NCBI RefSeq assembly: GCF_020382885.2
Contig: NC_058503.1
Span: 18,981,535-19,045,534 of the forward strand
DNA length: 64,000 nucleotides
Direction of reading: 5' to 3'
From: Scatophagus argus
Taxonomy: Eukaryota; Chordata; Actinopteri; Scatophagidae
The position numbers and the translations under genes are program-made. This document shows, piece after piece, positions 35,884 to 48,879 of this stretch. The notes under the pieces are model-generated. The model had not been told where the DNA came from and did no database searches. It worked only from the letters and a program-made list of their open reading frames with translations. The first letter of the stretch is position 1, and each line of letters starts with the position of its first letter.

Positions 35884-36810
35884 ATGATGGATAATGTCTC
35901 TCTGGTAACAATGTTTTTTCTTTCAGGTTTGAATGAAACAAAGAACCACAGATTTACTGTCTTTTCTCTCACTTTACTGTGTTACTGTTTGATTTTGCTG
36001 GCAAATATGTCTCTGATTGTGATCATCATCTTGGATAAAAACCTGCATGAACCAATGTATATTCTACTGTGCACTTTTTGCATGAATGGACTTTACGGCA
36101 CAGCAGGTTTCTACCCCAAGTTTCTCTGGGATCTGCTTTCTCCTGTTCATGTTATCTCTTATTCTGGATGCCTCGTTCAGGCTCTTGTCATGTACTCGTT
36201 TGCCTGCAGTGATCTGTCTATTCTTGCAGTCATGGCATATGACAGGTATGTGGCTATATGTCGACCACTGGAGTACCACTCTGTCATGTCAAGGCAAAGA
36301 CTCTTGATGTTAGTGTGTTTCTCTTGGATAACACCTGTCTGCATTATAGGCACAAACATTTTTCTAACATCTAGACTGAAGTTATGCAGTCCATATATTG
36401 CCAAGCTTTTTTGCGTGAATTGGATTATTGTTAAACTTGCTTGTTTCCCAGCTGACACTGCTGTTAACAATGTAGTTGCATATATTACAATCATCATTTA
36501 TGTCCTTCATGGTGTTTTTATAGTTTGGTCCTACATGTATCTCATTAAAACGTGTGTGAATTCTAGAGAAAACAGGGCAAAGTTCATGCAGACTTGTGTG
36601 CCACATTTAATCTCCTTAGTGACCTTTCTCTTTACGATACTTCTTGATATAATGTTTATACGATATGGTTCAAAAGATTTATCGCAGACCTTTCAAAACT
36701 TTATTGCAGTAGAATTTCTTGTCATACCTCCTCTTGTGAATCCTGTCATTTATGGTTTCAAATTGTCCAGGATTCGGAATAGATTTCTGTTCATTACTAA
36801 ACTTAAATAA
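35884..36810 (+). CDS. Olfactory receptor OR5, fish class I type, 308 aa, intact
   Basis: Single-exon OR starting ATG 35884 (the next codon, 35887, is also ATG and aligns with the OR3/OR4 start); stop TAA at 36808-36810. From the start to about 36617 it is almost identical to OR3/OR4; after HLISL it changes abruptly (VTFLFTILLDIMFIRYGSKD, then NPVIYGFKLSRIRN), and both flanks are also diverged. The N-terminal five to six helices therefore look copied from a neighbour, while TM6-TM7 and the tail are ancestral. Motifs LHEPMYILLC, MAYDRYVAICRPLEY and LFCVNWIIVKLAC are intact, so it should be functional. Confidence 0.95.
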   Translation: MMDNVSLVTMFFLSGLNETKNHRFTVFSLTLLCYCLILLANMSLIVIIILDKNLHEPMYILLCTFCMNGLYGTAGFYPKFLWDLLSPVHVISYSGCLVQALVMYSFACSDLSILAVMAYDRYVAICRPLEYHSVMSRQRLLMLVCFSWITPVCIIGTNIFLTSRLKLCSPYIAKLFCVNWIIVKLACFPADTAVNNVVAYITIIIYVLHGVFIVWSYMYLIKTCVNSRENRAKFMQTCVPHLISLVTFLFTILLDIMFIRYGSKDLSQTFQNFIAVEFLVIPPLVNPVIYGFKLSRIRNRFLFITKLK

Positions 36811-37299
36811 TATGTATATTAGTGCTCTGACATACTAAGGAAATCATGTCTCCACTCTTTGAGCTCTTGTGTTGCCTGTAATGTTAGCCTCATGGTAAAT
36901 CCTGAGTGTATATACTGAAACCGCATGCAAAGAAAAATCAAAATTCTGCACATGTTGATGCAAGCAAATGTTTGCTTCTTATGATTTTAACTGAAAGCTT
37001 GCATTTCATTAAATTATGGTTTGTGTTCACTTGTATTTCCTGGAATGTTAAGCTGTCAAACTAAATGCTTATCTTGGGTTTAAAAATCCTCAGAGCACAG
37101 GACATTCTTACATTTTCTGGACTTTGCTGATTAAAATGCAGTTAAAATGCAGTTAAACACGTGCATGTCCTTTGTTTAACTGCTTTATTTTCTTTTTTTG
37201 AAACTAGTCCCACATTTAGGGACCAATGCCACAATTTAATTTAATAATTTTTTTTTGAAAAAGAGAAAAGCTTATTTAAGCGCGACTTGTCGTAGTCCT
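36811..37299. other. OR5 3' flank, no gene seen
   Basis: AT-rich spacer between the OR cluster and a GC-rich promoter-like stretch. The 11-base unit TTAAAATGCAG occurs twice in tandem at about 37132-37153. Confidence 0.5.
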
Positions 37300-37569
37300 G
37301 ATCTCCCTGCACTGACACCACCTTACCACGCGGCGGCGGTAATACGCCATCGTCCCTGCCTACCATGACTCAAGTGTAAGAAGAAGAAGCGGGCCGACAG
37401 TACAGTGTACACTGCAGTACATGCAACCGTAAAACCGCTCTCAGTCTGGCTCCGTTTTTCTCCAACGCCAGCGACGGAAGGGGGGACAACTAGACGTTTG
37501 CGTTTTGAAGTGAAGTGGCGACGATTTCAACCTACCCGGAAACCCTAACTTGCCGTTCGGACACGAACC
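37300..37569 (+). promoter_or_regulatory. GC-rich promoter and probable 5'UTR exon of an unidentified gene
   Basis: A sharp rise in G+C and CpG (for example CGCGGCGGCGG at 37329-37339) after AT-rich DNA marks a likely CpG-island promoter. A strong splice donor, ACC/GTGAGTAGG, at 37569/37570 would end a non-coding first exon on the plus strand. The transcription start within the stretch cannot be placed. Confidence 0.55.
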
Positions 37570-37852
37570 GTGAGTAGGCTGTTAGCATGTTATTTTGGGG
37601 CTGCGGAGGATGAAACAAACGGGGCTGCTAATATGATTTGGGTTCCGGTTGTGTTTATGTAATATTAGACTGGTAATCCTCTAGAACAGCACAGGCGCGG
37701 GGGGTGGACTCACCGGGTCAAAATGATATATGTAGCCGGTTAAACAAAATGATGCACTTCTACCTGTGAAAGCGTTGTGAAATCACCTTGTGTGTATGCA
37801 GCGCGACAGTGCGATTTATGGCTGTCATCTTACCTCCGCTTCACTCTGTCAG

Positions 37853-37959
37853 TGGTGCCTGTGAAGGTCCACCCGAGGGACCGCATCATGTACAGTTCAC
37901 AGAAATACTGTAACATCAACGCTATGCTGGCCCCTGCAGCGCATTCAAGTGTTATGCAG
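37853..37959 (+). CDS. Probable first coding exon of an unidentified plus-strand gene (24 codons)
   Basis: A pyrimidine-rich acceptor (CTCCGCTTCACTCTGTCAG) precedes 37853, and CAG/GTATGC ends the exon at 37959. Within it ATG at 37888 opens 24 codons in phase 0, starting MYSSQKYCNINAML and ending HSSVMQ. The residues were not recognised. The placement, a few hundred bases after a CpG-rich 5'UTR exon, is typical of a gene whose N-terminal exon is followed by a very long intron, which fits the lack of later exons in the next 26 kb. An upstream in-frame extension from 37777 exists only if the preceding intron is retained. Confidence 0.5.
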
Positions 37960-40900
37960 GTATGCGTTCAAGTATTAAGATCTGTGCACGGTCACACACA
38001 GCCCTGTTGGACCGCGAATGAGGAGAAGCAAGACTGAGGACTGTAGGCTGGACTACATCCAGTGCACAGTGCGGGGTCTTTACAATTGCTTCTTCTCAGG
38101 CTGCTGCCCTGTGGAAGCTATTCAGGAAGTCTAAAAGTGTAACAACTGTCTTATTATTATCATTATTATTTAAAAGTCAGTCATCATGGTTAATTATAGC
38201 TTAAAGCAAAACAAAAGTAAAATCAAAGATGAAATATAATGTTCCTGTTGTGCATTTCTGCATGTAGTGAATGCAGGGAGGGACGTTTACAGCATTGCAC
38301 CTCTTCCTGTGCTAATGCATGTGAGGGGAAAGTCAGCAGACTTACTTTTCTCTGTAATTCTGTATGTGCACTCTTTCTCAGGTTTATTATAAAACGGTTT
38401 ATATTTTCTTTCCTGACACATTGCTCACCTCCAGATGGAGCCACCAGTTTTCTTGAAGTGGCCCTTCATTGCTGCTGAAACAGTTTGAGTTGCGTGTCAA
38501 GGTGCCACCACTCCTCACATTCCTTACTGCCTGTTGAATAAAGACAGATGGATAATTTAGGATTTATAGACTCCACTGGGTTATTATTATCATATGCCCC
38601 CAGCAGAAGCCGTTGTTGAACTTTTTTGCTGCAGAAAAGATTCTAAAATTACTTCTAAAAAGACAGACATGTTTAAGAGTTTGTCTCATATTGTGTTTGC
38701 TCATGCTGTTTGCTTTGTATTCATCTCCTGGCAGCAAATGTGTCTTGCGTTTGTTTTAGGCTTTGAAATAAGGGTTGGCGTTTTAGTTTCTTACAATTGT
38801 GGAATCCGGTTATTTAATCAGAATTTTTTCAAACCTCTTAATGAACTAATTTATTTCTAATGCGTAACGTTTAAATGTTTCAAAAATTATGAACTCAAAA
38901 GATCTGGGTAGGTTTAAGAGAAAGACACAGTTGAGTGGCTGCCTGATTTATGAGATAAGACAGGACTTAATTCATCCATAATTCATCCTAAATGTATGTA
39001 TATGAACTACTATATATACACACATGGAGTCCTCAGTCTGTTGGAGCAGTTGGGACTACAAAAACACACAACTGAACACTGGTGTTACTAGAGCGATGCT
39101 TCTCTTAGCTGATAAACAGGCTGAGTAAGGTGGCAAGCTTATGCTTGTTTAACAGGCGTTTCGATAAACTGCTGTCTTTGGCTCCCACTGTACGGCTCCC
39201 TGTCTGTGGTGAAGTTTTGTCTTACTTACTGGGTGACAAAAAACATACTTTCAATAAGTGAATATCAACCAGTTTATCAGTAAAACTCTGGCTCTGAGCT
39301 TCAAAGGTGACATTCTTCTCTGTGATGGTTTCACAAAAGCAGCCTTATCTGGTGCTACACTGGGAGACTGTGACAAATAAAATCAGCCCACAGATAAAAC
39401 ATTGTTTCTTCATGGTTCATGATTTTTGATATTCAAAAGTTTTAGGATACTTTTCCCTTAAAAAGAAAAAAAAGAAGTAAGAAAATGCTTGAAGGTTATT
39501 GTGGCAGTAACAGTTTCAGCTAATTAAAGTCAGGAACAACAAATAAAGTGATGGCAGTAGAATGTATCCCTAATGTTGTCCCAGGAGGACGGTGATGTTA
39601 TGTTTCTCTGCCTTAACAAGCGTCTGGTGTCTCACATAGTCATACAGGGCTGTTTCCTGTCATACACACACGTGTGTTAGCACATGACAAGACTTTGAGT
39701 GTTTGTCTTGAATAGGCAGGTGCCTGTTTGTCACAGCTTAAATTGTCTTTTACACAAAAGTCTGTGTATTTCCTGCGGGCAACATACGGTTGCTTTTGGT
39801 GGTGAGGGGTTCACACAGGTGGACTTGGGATTTTGAAGGACAGGATTGCTGGAGCGTGAAGGGTTGAAAACACCTCGTCATACTAACTAGTTATTGTGGC
39901 TAACCAGTATTTGACTTATTGACTGACTAGACGAGAGTCACATTAGCCAGAGAAAATTTGACCTGTGGAGGCGCAAACTGCAAGCTGCTGTGTAGCATTG
40001 CAGTTGTTTGTTTGTTTGTTTGTGTGTGTGTTGGTGACACCAGTCCCCTGAAAGAAAACTGTTTAAAATAATGAGTGAATGTAATGGGACAGAATCTACA
40101 TTTTCTCTTGAGCCGAGTGGTGTTGCCCCCTTAAGGTACCCCATTCCCAAAGGGACCATCCTTTCCAAGTTTGTGGTGGGGTGTGAGATTTGGCCTAACG
40201 AAGTGACAAAGACTCACATTTTCCTTTTAAACAACGCAGCACAGTTGGATTATCTTGTAGCAAAGCAATGCAGGGAAGGATTTTGCTTTGCTTTTGTTTG
40301 AGAAGAAGTTATGCGGAACGATTTAATCTATTTACAGCTATGTGGGAAAAGCAATTTTGCTGATTTGCTGCGTTAAACAGAGTAATTGAGGTTTGGAAAT
40401 CCAGGTGCAGCAGCTAAAACAAAAACCGTGTTGGTGGGCATCCAACCCAGTGGCTTCCGATGTCTCCTCATCTTTGGTTTTCGACGGGACGGGGTAGTTT
40501 GGGGTTGACGTCTGTCCATCTTTTGGTTTCACACAGATTGTATTCATAATTTACTCTCGTTGGGAAGCTTTTATGAACGTAAAGAGTTGTTGTCAACCTG
40601 AGTAATGCCCTGTCTGTTCACATGATTCTCCTCTGCTGTGCTTTGCGTATTTGTAAGATAGAGTAATTCAGAGCAAACTGTTTATGGATGGTAGAAACAC
40701 GTAGGGCAGAGGGTGTGCAGAAAGAGAAGAAAGTGGAAACAAACTGCTAATTTCAAAATAAAACCTCAGCCTAAAGGAATGAATGGTGATCTTTGCATTA
40801 CTTGACAGTCTTCCTTTTGTCCTAGTGGCCTGTCGAACCTGTACAATGTTAGGGGAGGTGTGGCCCTCAGTAAATACGGGCCAGAAACGAGTTGTATGGC

Positions 40901-41023
40901 TGACCATTCTAGTCCTTACTGTATATTTCATAAAACTGCTGCAGTACTACTCCACTTGCTGAGCAGACAAGTTCTAAGAGGAGAAAACAGCTTAGGCCAG
41001 GCACTGAGGGTGCCATGCCAGAT

Positions 41024-41126
<103 letters not shown>

Positions 41127-41223
41127 GAGTGAGCAAAGTTTACTCAGCTCTGATGCATTTTGCCCTCTCAGGAAAGCTGTATGCAGCTGAGATGATGCAC
41201 TGGCTGTGTGTTAGTGGACCCAT

Positions 41224-41224
<1 letters not shown>

Positions 41225-41251
<27 letters not shown>
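41225..41251 (+). repeat. (CAG)9 trinucleotide repeat
   Basis: Nine perfect CAG units preceded by ATG. The small frame 41222-41281 would read Met, nine Gln, then KSCSRRHSC and stop. No exon structure supports translation. Confidence 0.9.
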
Positions 41252-41256
<5 letters not shown>

Positions 41257-44200
41257 CTGCAGCCGCCGTCACTCATGTTAATAGATTGTCGTTGGCTGTC
41301 AGAGGAAACAGAAGAAAGGGAACCGTATTCTCCTTTAATGCTCCTGTAATGCACAACTGGAGGCAACAAAAACAGTAGCCATAACCTTCACCCAGCCCCA
41401 CATGTGGACGTCACAGCTCCTGTCATTGATCCATATGTTCCCTGCCCTGAGGACGTTGTTGTTTGAGCCATGGTGAATATACCATTGCTAAATCATGGGG
41501 ATAAAGCACTATAAAAAGACAGTTCATTTCCCTTTAGGATTTGCAGGCTGATGAGGACAGGCATTAGATGAAAAACCACAGGGGCTCAATGTCTTTTCCG
41601 TGTTTTTAACGTTTTTTCAGTGATAAGCTGCTCAATTTGTGTCTTGTTACTCTTTTACTTTAATGCAGGTATTTTATCTTCAGCAGATTTTTGCCTTCAT
41701 AAAATACACGAATGATGACCTGAACATGACCTCTAAAACCGATAATCAACCTTCAGAGAAAGGGCATGTTTTGTTTAATAGTAAGTGTAACTTCCTAGTG
41801 TCTATAGCATTTAGTTTGGAGTTGTAGTTATTGTCTCACCGTCGGGAATTCTGGTATTTATAGAGCAAATAAACACCTGATGAACACTGAAATTGGGCAG
41901 ATTGTCCCTTTGGTGAGTGCAGCACCAGCTAGACTGGCCAGTAATTGTTTGCAAGCAAAATATTTGTGTGCCTAGGTTGAATGAAATGAAATTGCTATGG
42001 CTGCCTCCAGTCTGGATGCCTTCCTGAGCATATTTTCTCTCCTCAGCAGGATAGTGCTACAAAAACAAATGCCAGTTGAGTCTTATCACAAGTTTACTTC
42101 ATCGGACTTCCCGTCCCGAAGGAGTGATGATACGAGGTGTCACAATCAATTCCATAAGTGAAGTTTGAAGTGAATACATTTCTCTGTGAATGGCTCCCTC
42201 TCACTCTCGACTTCCCTTGTGCTCCTTATCAGTGGCCACCTGCACACCACTTTTGGCTTATCACTGTTCACCCTTTGTCCTGCTTGGGCTTCCTGTTTTG
42301 TTCTGTCATGGTAAGTTATTGATTTAAGTACGCGTTGGTTTGTATTTCATAGTGTTGCGTCAACCAGTCAGTGCCGTGTGACACTCAGTGTCTCCCCACC
42401 TTCCTGTTTCTCTCTGTCTTTTTGTCTCTCTTTTTTTTTTTGCTGACACAAAATATGAAAATAAAAGTTCCTCTTGCTGTTTTTCAGTTGCTCAGTTTTA
42501 AGATGAAGGGATGGACTTCATGGATGGAGCTGCTTAACATTCATTCGACAAAGGAAGCGGCGACTCATAACCTGTAATCAGTTTACTGATTAAAAATGCG
42601 TACATCATTAAATGACAGGCACAACAATGGTGGCCAACAGTTTATTTGCACTGCCCCCAGTTCTTGTTAGAAGATACTTTGGTTCAGTTATTTAATGAAT
42701 ATATTGGATGTGGAAGTGCTGCAGTGGATGGCAGCAATGGCAGAGAGAGGCAGAGGGAAAACAACATCTTAGTCTATGAATTAAAGCTTTATTTTGGCCT
42801 AACCAGAGCTGTTGATTCTTGGAACAGTATGAAGTTCAACCAAGACGGCTTTTGTGAGTTTCATTTTGTTTGTCGGAGTTTGAATGAGGTGCATTTTATG
42901 ATGAGCTGATGTTAGTTGGGTGAAAGAGAGAAACTTGAATTCAGAAGGTGTGTTCTTGTGTTTGTAAAAATAATTTTATTAATTTTATCATAGCCCCCAC
43001 AAATATAAAATATTATTTTATAAATATTTGAATCAGGATTTGATGACAGTTGGTGGGTAGTTTGGTCACTGTCAAACCACACCCACAGTATTGATTATTA
43101 TTAAGTTTAAGTTTAAGATTAAGTTTTGATTATTATTATTATTATTTACCTAAAGATGTGTTTGTGTTGCTGTGCATCCTGATGTTTCTGCTGTGAAGAA
43201 GAGCGGAGAATAAATAAATAAATTAAAAATCATTTTCCTTTGATCACACTTTGATTTGTTATTGTTCTTTTATGTGAATCCTGACGTGACAGTGATGTGT
43301 GTGGATGTGTGGGTAATTGAGAGGCTTTGTGAAGCCTACGCAGCTTTGAAAAGCACAATTTGAACACAGTCCGCCTGAGTTCTTTGCCACAAAATAATGA
43401 GGCTACGCATGACCTTGCTCTTTCACGTTCCAGTGCAACTTCCAAAAGTCGTCCTATAAATGCTCTCGTCCCCTCAGCCAGTTCAAATTAGACTTGAGAT
43501 TGATTTTTGACTTTATTTTACATGAGTAGCCAGTTTCAATCAATTAATCAGTCTGTCTAAAACATAGTGTTATAGATAATGTTTGCTTGAGGCTGCTGTA
43601 ACTACGAGCTGCAGTTTGGTGTCAAACAGACTCTTGGAGATGCATACTGAACATCTGATTTTAAACCCGTATGTTACATGGACTCTTGTTGTGTATTTAA
43701 ACAGATGCATATCATAGTGATTTTACATTATTAATAGACTGCTGGGCATTCCTATCTTTTTTAATTTGAATTAAGAGTTCTTTTTCTGAGTACAAAGTTA
43801 ATGGTCAAAGCATGGATATAAATTTATCCATGGTGTATTGCACAGATATAATGATGGTTTAAACAGAGCTGTCTCCAAGGCTTTGTGCTCTCATCATACT
43901 GTGGCATTCTTAGCTTTAATCCTGTATAGGACTGGATATTGTTTGAAACTGTTTGATGTAGTTACAGAAACTCTTTTTCTTGATGCTTTGCTATTATACA
44001 TGTTTACTGTTGTCCGTAAAAACACAGAATATATATTTCTGCGTGAAAGGTGTGGCACACCACCAGGAGATTGTGTTCAAGCATGTGTCAGGTGTGAAAA
44101 TCCACTGTAGCAGTGATGTATAATGTATTTGTAGGCACTTGTGGGTGAAACATTTGTAACCCTCCGGAAGCCCTTTCAGTAGCCATAGAGTAGGAATGTC

Positions 44201-45576
44201 TTTAAAAGAAATTGCATTAAGTTTATAACACAGCTGTTTTATGTTTAATTCTCTGCCATTTTTGCGAAAAGTTTGAAGTTTGTTTGGAGCGGGGAAAGTC
44301 AGCCACTGTCTGCCGAGAACCTCTGCTTTTTGTCTCTGTCATCCCATTTGTCAGTACGTAGTCTACAACATTTTGTCTTCTAAGCTCCTGTTGACCTACA
44401 AGACATGCAATGTTAAGTGGTCTTTCCATTTCAGACCGACAAAGGACAAAAAAACATACCCATGTGTTTACCCATTCCACCTCGAATTCTTGCGCACCCT
44501 CAGCATTTATGGGTCACATGGGAATCAACCCTTTTTCTCCATGCCATAGTCTGCTATATGGGACTACATCAGACTAGGCAGAGCAGACATGGACTCTCTG
44601 CAAAAGCAATCTCGCTCTTTTCACTATAGGGTACTGAATCTGAAGCGGATTTTTCTGTCATCAGATCATCTCAGCAAGTTAGGGGTTTGTGCAAATGAAA
44701 GCAGCATGACCCCCCAAACTTGCTTGACTGACACATTTTGCACTTCCCTGGGGATGGGGGGTGGGGTGTCACATCACTGCCGCCCCATCACTCTTGTCAC
44801 CAAACTGCGGCAAGCAGAAAAGCTGCAGATTTTGGCCGTTATTCATACAGTATACATTAAGACTGTGACCTGTTCATGAACGCATAATGTATCACTCTTT
44901 ACCTTGGCGGGAAACAAGAATGTTTAAAGGTTGTAGGGGTTGGGGTTGTGCCACGAATACAGGGGCAGGTGGCTTGTCATTGATCAAGAAATTTTGCAGC
45001 CTCCTTTCACATTCACTGGACATCAGCTCTCAGTGAAAACAGAAGAAAGGGCTAATGCACATGCCAGTCGAAGTTAGCAACAGAGCGTGAATGTGACATA
45101 GCAGTCGATGCCTTACACTCGCACGTTAGCGTGGCAAAGGGCAGCACAAAGGCTCCATCAAACCACCAGGACTACACTTAGTCACAGTCGACCAGATTGC
45201 TCATATGCAGAAAGGCTACGCAGCCTACCTGTAAAATGTTTCACTTTTTATTATCTGCTGAATACAGTCAGATACACTAAACACAAGCGTTATAGACTGA
45301 TGTGTTGCTGTAGCAAGAAAAGGCAGTTGCCCTGATTTGAGAAGTGTTCCTGCTGGGTTGAAAATCATGTGTGTAATCCTTATGACAACATTCTTGTTTG
45401 GGTGTGTTACTGATGTGCCATTACCGTGTTGCCATTTTTGGGAAGGCTGTAATGAAGGGAGTGCCTGCTTTTAGGTAATGTGAGTGAAAGGTTATGGTTA
45501 GATTGGTTAAATGCAGCATGTTCAGTATTCCATGTCATGCATTGATATCATCCGAAATATAAAGTATTTTAATTTT

Positions 45577-45714
45577 AGGAAGGGTCAGAATGTTTATTTA
45601 CGTTCTGTGACCTTTGCTGGTTGAGGTACATCTCGCCGTACTTCACATAGTGGCACTCATTCATTAGGCAGGCGTCCCACTCCAGCCACAACTTTGTGGC
45701 CATGTAGCTGCTCT
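45577..45714 (-). pseudogene. Orphan coding-like block (exon or retrocopy scrap), unidentified
   Basis: On the minus strand, after a good pyrimidine-rich acceptor (ACACCCACTCTCAG), a GC3-rich frame reads SSYMATKLWLEWDACL, then MNECHYVKYGEMYLNQQRSQ, and stops at 45577 with an AATAAA at 45598-45593. Codon choice (GCC, CTG, GAG, GAC, TAC, AAC) is unlike the surrounding intron DNA and looks coding. It could be a last exon of a small minus-strand gene, one exon of a gene nested in the long intron, or a fragment of a retrocopy. The protein was not recognised and no partner exons were found. Confidence 0.3.
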
Positions 45715-48700
45715 CTGAGAGTGGGTGTGGAGGGTGAATGTGGTAGGGTATCTAACTGGTCCTTTGTGAGGCAGGGAAGAATTTGTTTTAAGTAACTGCT
45801 AGCTCTAACAAGTCTGCTTCTGGTTGTTGACATTTTGGTGCCTGATATGGGTTGATGATCTGACGAATTTAGATCACGATCGACCTCGAAGGTGTCTACA
45901 ATCTACTTTTCAGGTGAATCGTGGAGAGCCAGGTATTTAATTGCGCACCCCCAGACTGGGACAACATCTGTTTTAGTTACATTTGAACTATTTACCAAAT
46001 GTTGATGATTTGAAAAATATCTTGGTGTTTCTTGTGTCACAAAGGAATAAGAACATCCTTGCTTCCCGCAGCGGTTTAGTTTTAATATCTGAACTAATAC
46101 AGCAGCCAGAGCAGTTAGGACTGCTGTGAACATGGAATACAAAGTGCTTGGTGGTTATTAGTTGAACTCATGAGGGACATAGAAAACTTATGAAAACACA
46201 GATAGTCCTTCAGAGATCTCTGATTATTGCTGCATTGTTTTCCCAAAGTTATTATCTATTTTCACTTCCACATCCTCTGGTCTTCATTTTGTAACCTGTA
46301 AGCTTTCTGAGTTAAGATTAATGTAAAATAGCAAATTAGAAATAACTAAATGCAATAACTGAAACAAGCTGAAATTGAAAAATAAACCTGAAATATAAGA
46401 AGTAAGGGTAAGTGAAGCTAAATGTGTCATTAGACAGACATAAATCACTGGAGATACTTAAATTAAATTCTCAAAATTTTATTTTGGCCTGACACACATA
46501 ATCAAGAACTTGGACAACCATTTATGCTCTTTCACACTTCATAGCACATAACAGGCCAGACTTTACTTTTAAGTATTTCATGTTGCATTAACGCAACCCA
46601 TGTACTATTAAGTGGAAATTGAAATGTTTGGAACTTTGGTCCTTCCTTTCAAGCTATCGGAGGATACTCCCTGCTTTTTGTCTCTCACAGATGTACTTAT
46701 ACTTAAAATAGAAGTACACCTGTCATTGCCTTTACATGGGACTGTAGTAGATCTCCAGCATACTGGAGGAAAAGCCACATTGCCTGAGGGTATGGCTATA
46801 GCGGGCTGCCGCGTCGTTTAGTACAGCCTTTATGTGCTTTTCCAACACTGTCTCAGGCAGGCTTTGTGAATATATGCTCAAGAACAGATATCGTCTCAAA
46901 GGTTCACGTCAAAGCTGATCACAGTGTGCAAATCACCCCAGCAAACATGGATGGTGTCATGATGTGGCAGTACGTGTATTCACAGTGGATTAGACTAAGC
47001 CCATCAATAATGGATTTCGCAAAGAGCAGTGGTGAAAACATGCTTTTCTTGTTTTATAAGCCTTACTTTGCTCTTTGGCCTCTTAGAGTAGGTGCAGTCA
47101 CATGCTCCACAAACAACGAGTTGTTCTTTAAACTTAATGTTTGAAGAGAGTCTGCGGGTGGATAAATGAATGAAGTATCCCTCTGTTCCCTTTTCATGTC
47201 CTTTTTATAATCATCAACCTTCTCCGTTTCCTTCTTGTCCTCCATATTCTATGGAGCTCTGCACAGAGCCCTTGGTGATATGGCTATATATAGAAGGAAA
47301 AGGAGGAGCAAGATTAAGAAAAATGTGAGTGCTTTTTAGTGTGCCGTCCTGGGGAGCTCGCCTCAGCGCTGCTGTTTGAAAGGGTTAATGAAGCTGAGAT
47401 TTAGCCAGGAGATTGTTTTTGTCTGTCCTGGTGTGACTCGCGGTGAAGAGGTCAAGCCTTGGCAGTCTGAGGTAGATTTCCTCAATTAACCACAGCACCT
47501 TCTGGCTAAACTCCCTTTGTGAAAGAGCAGCCTTTAAAAGTTCAAAGCTTTCTTTTTTATTATGGCTATGTTGCTTCAGAAGCGAGTAAAACTTGTTTTC
47601 TTTTAGAGTCAATTACTCACATTGATATCTCATATATTATGGTCTCTGTTGTGTTCGGTAGAGGACTCCCTCAAGTCCACTTTGATGTCCCAGAGCACCT
47701 GTATGTGTGTCACGGACAATATGCATATTTTCAATCAGATCCACTTAAAAGTCGCCAGGCGTAAGATACACACAAACACATTTGTGCTGGATGGTAACTT
47801 TGGTCACTTCTGCCACTCATCAAGTTTCTATGCTAAGCCATCCATTCTTACACACATGCAGATCAAAGTGATGACGATGTTTAAGCACGTTAAGGATAGG
47901 TATTAAGACTGACAGGTGTTTTTGGCCACTGTGATTGTCTCGGGTGGGCTAACATTGGCTGGAGTGTAAATCCAATCAAGAGTCAGACACTTCAGCTAAC
48001 GTTAACCTTAGCCTAATCTGTAACAGTGTCCAGGATTGGCCTCCAAACTGTGGGGAAACGCTAGACAGTGTAAGCTAGTTAGCCAGAAATGCTAATGAAT
48101 GCATCTTAGTTTAGAGCAAATATGTTTTCAAATCTGGCAGCCATGCAGATCTGTGGATAAAGCAGTTAGTTTTCCTCTCTGGTCGGGTGTTTGTAGAGCT
48201 AATAGAGATGCTGTGAATCTAAACATGGTTCAGGAAAATGGGGTGGTTGCTGGGAGCAAAGCGTAGCAGGTGCTGCTGGCCCGTGGGGCCATATTTGTGT
48301 ACTCTGCTCACTCAGTGGGAACATTTTAATTTGATCCCTTTGTTTCTATAAAACAGGTCAGGATTTGTTCTACCCCTAGGCAATTTGTGTCAGCGCTTGT
48401 ACAGAAACTGCTGTAGTGATGTAGGAGCAGCGCAGCCCCTCGTGTTTAAAGAAAGAGTTGTCAAAACACGCACTTTTTGGAAATTTCTTAATAAAGTGCT
48501 CTGCATAATTGGATAGGTTTGGTCGTGCCGGTCCACATACTTAAGTTAGTCAATTGCAGACAATAGTGGGATCTGTCTAACCTGTAGGGATGGGTATCAT
48601 TAAAGTATGACGCACTCCACCTTGAACAGATGTTAAGTACATATAAGTTCATTGTGCTGATGATGCTGCTCATCACTTCTCACACACACCCACAAAAAAA

Positions 48701-48803
48701 AGCCTTTTGCTTTGACAGTGTTTTTACTGCACGGTTAGTTAGCCTGCAGCCCCCACATCACTAAATCCTGCCCTGCTCTGAGTGATCTGAAACTGAAATT
48801 GAA

Positions 48804-48808
<5 letters not shown>

Positions 48809-48878
<70 letters not shown>
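48809..48878 (+). repeat. (GT)n microsatellite
   Basis: About 35 nearly perfect GT units. Histidine/threonine-rich frames on the other strand come from it. Confidence 0.95.

Positions 48879-48879
<1 letters not shown>

Noticed and set aside
29917-36606. Frames of 60-106 codons on other strands and frames inside OR3-OR5, repeated in each copy
   Set aside because: Shadow frames of the OR coding regions, conserved only because the ORs are near-identical.
40071-40301. 76-codon plus-strand frame in the long intron beginning MSECNGTEST
   Set aside because: No splice signals fitting the upstream exon, no recognisable family, and composition like that of other chance frames.
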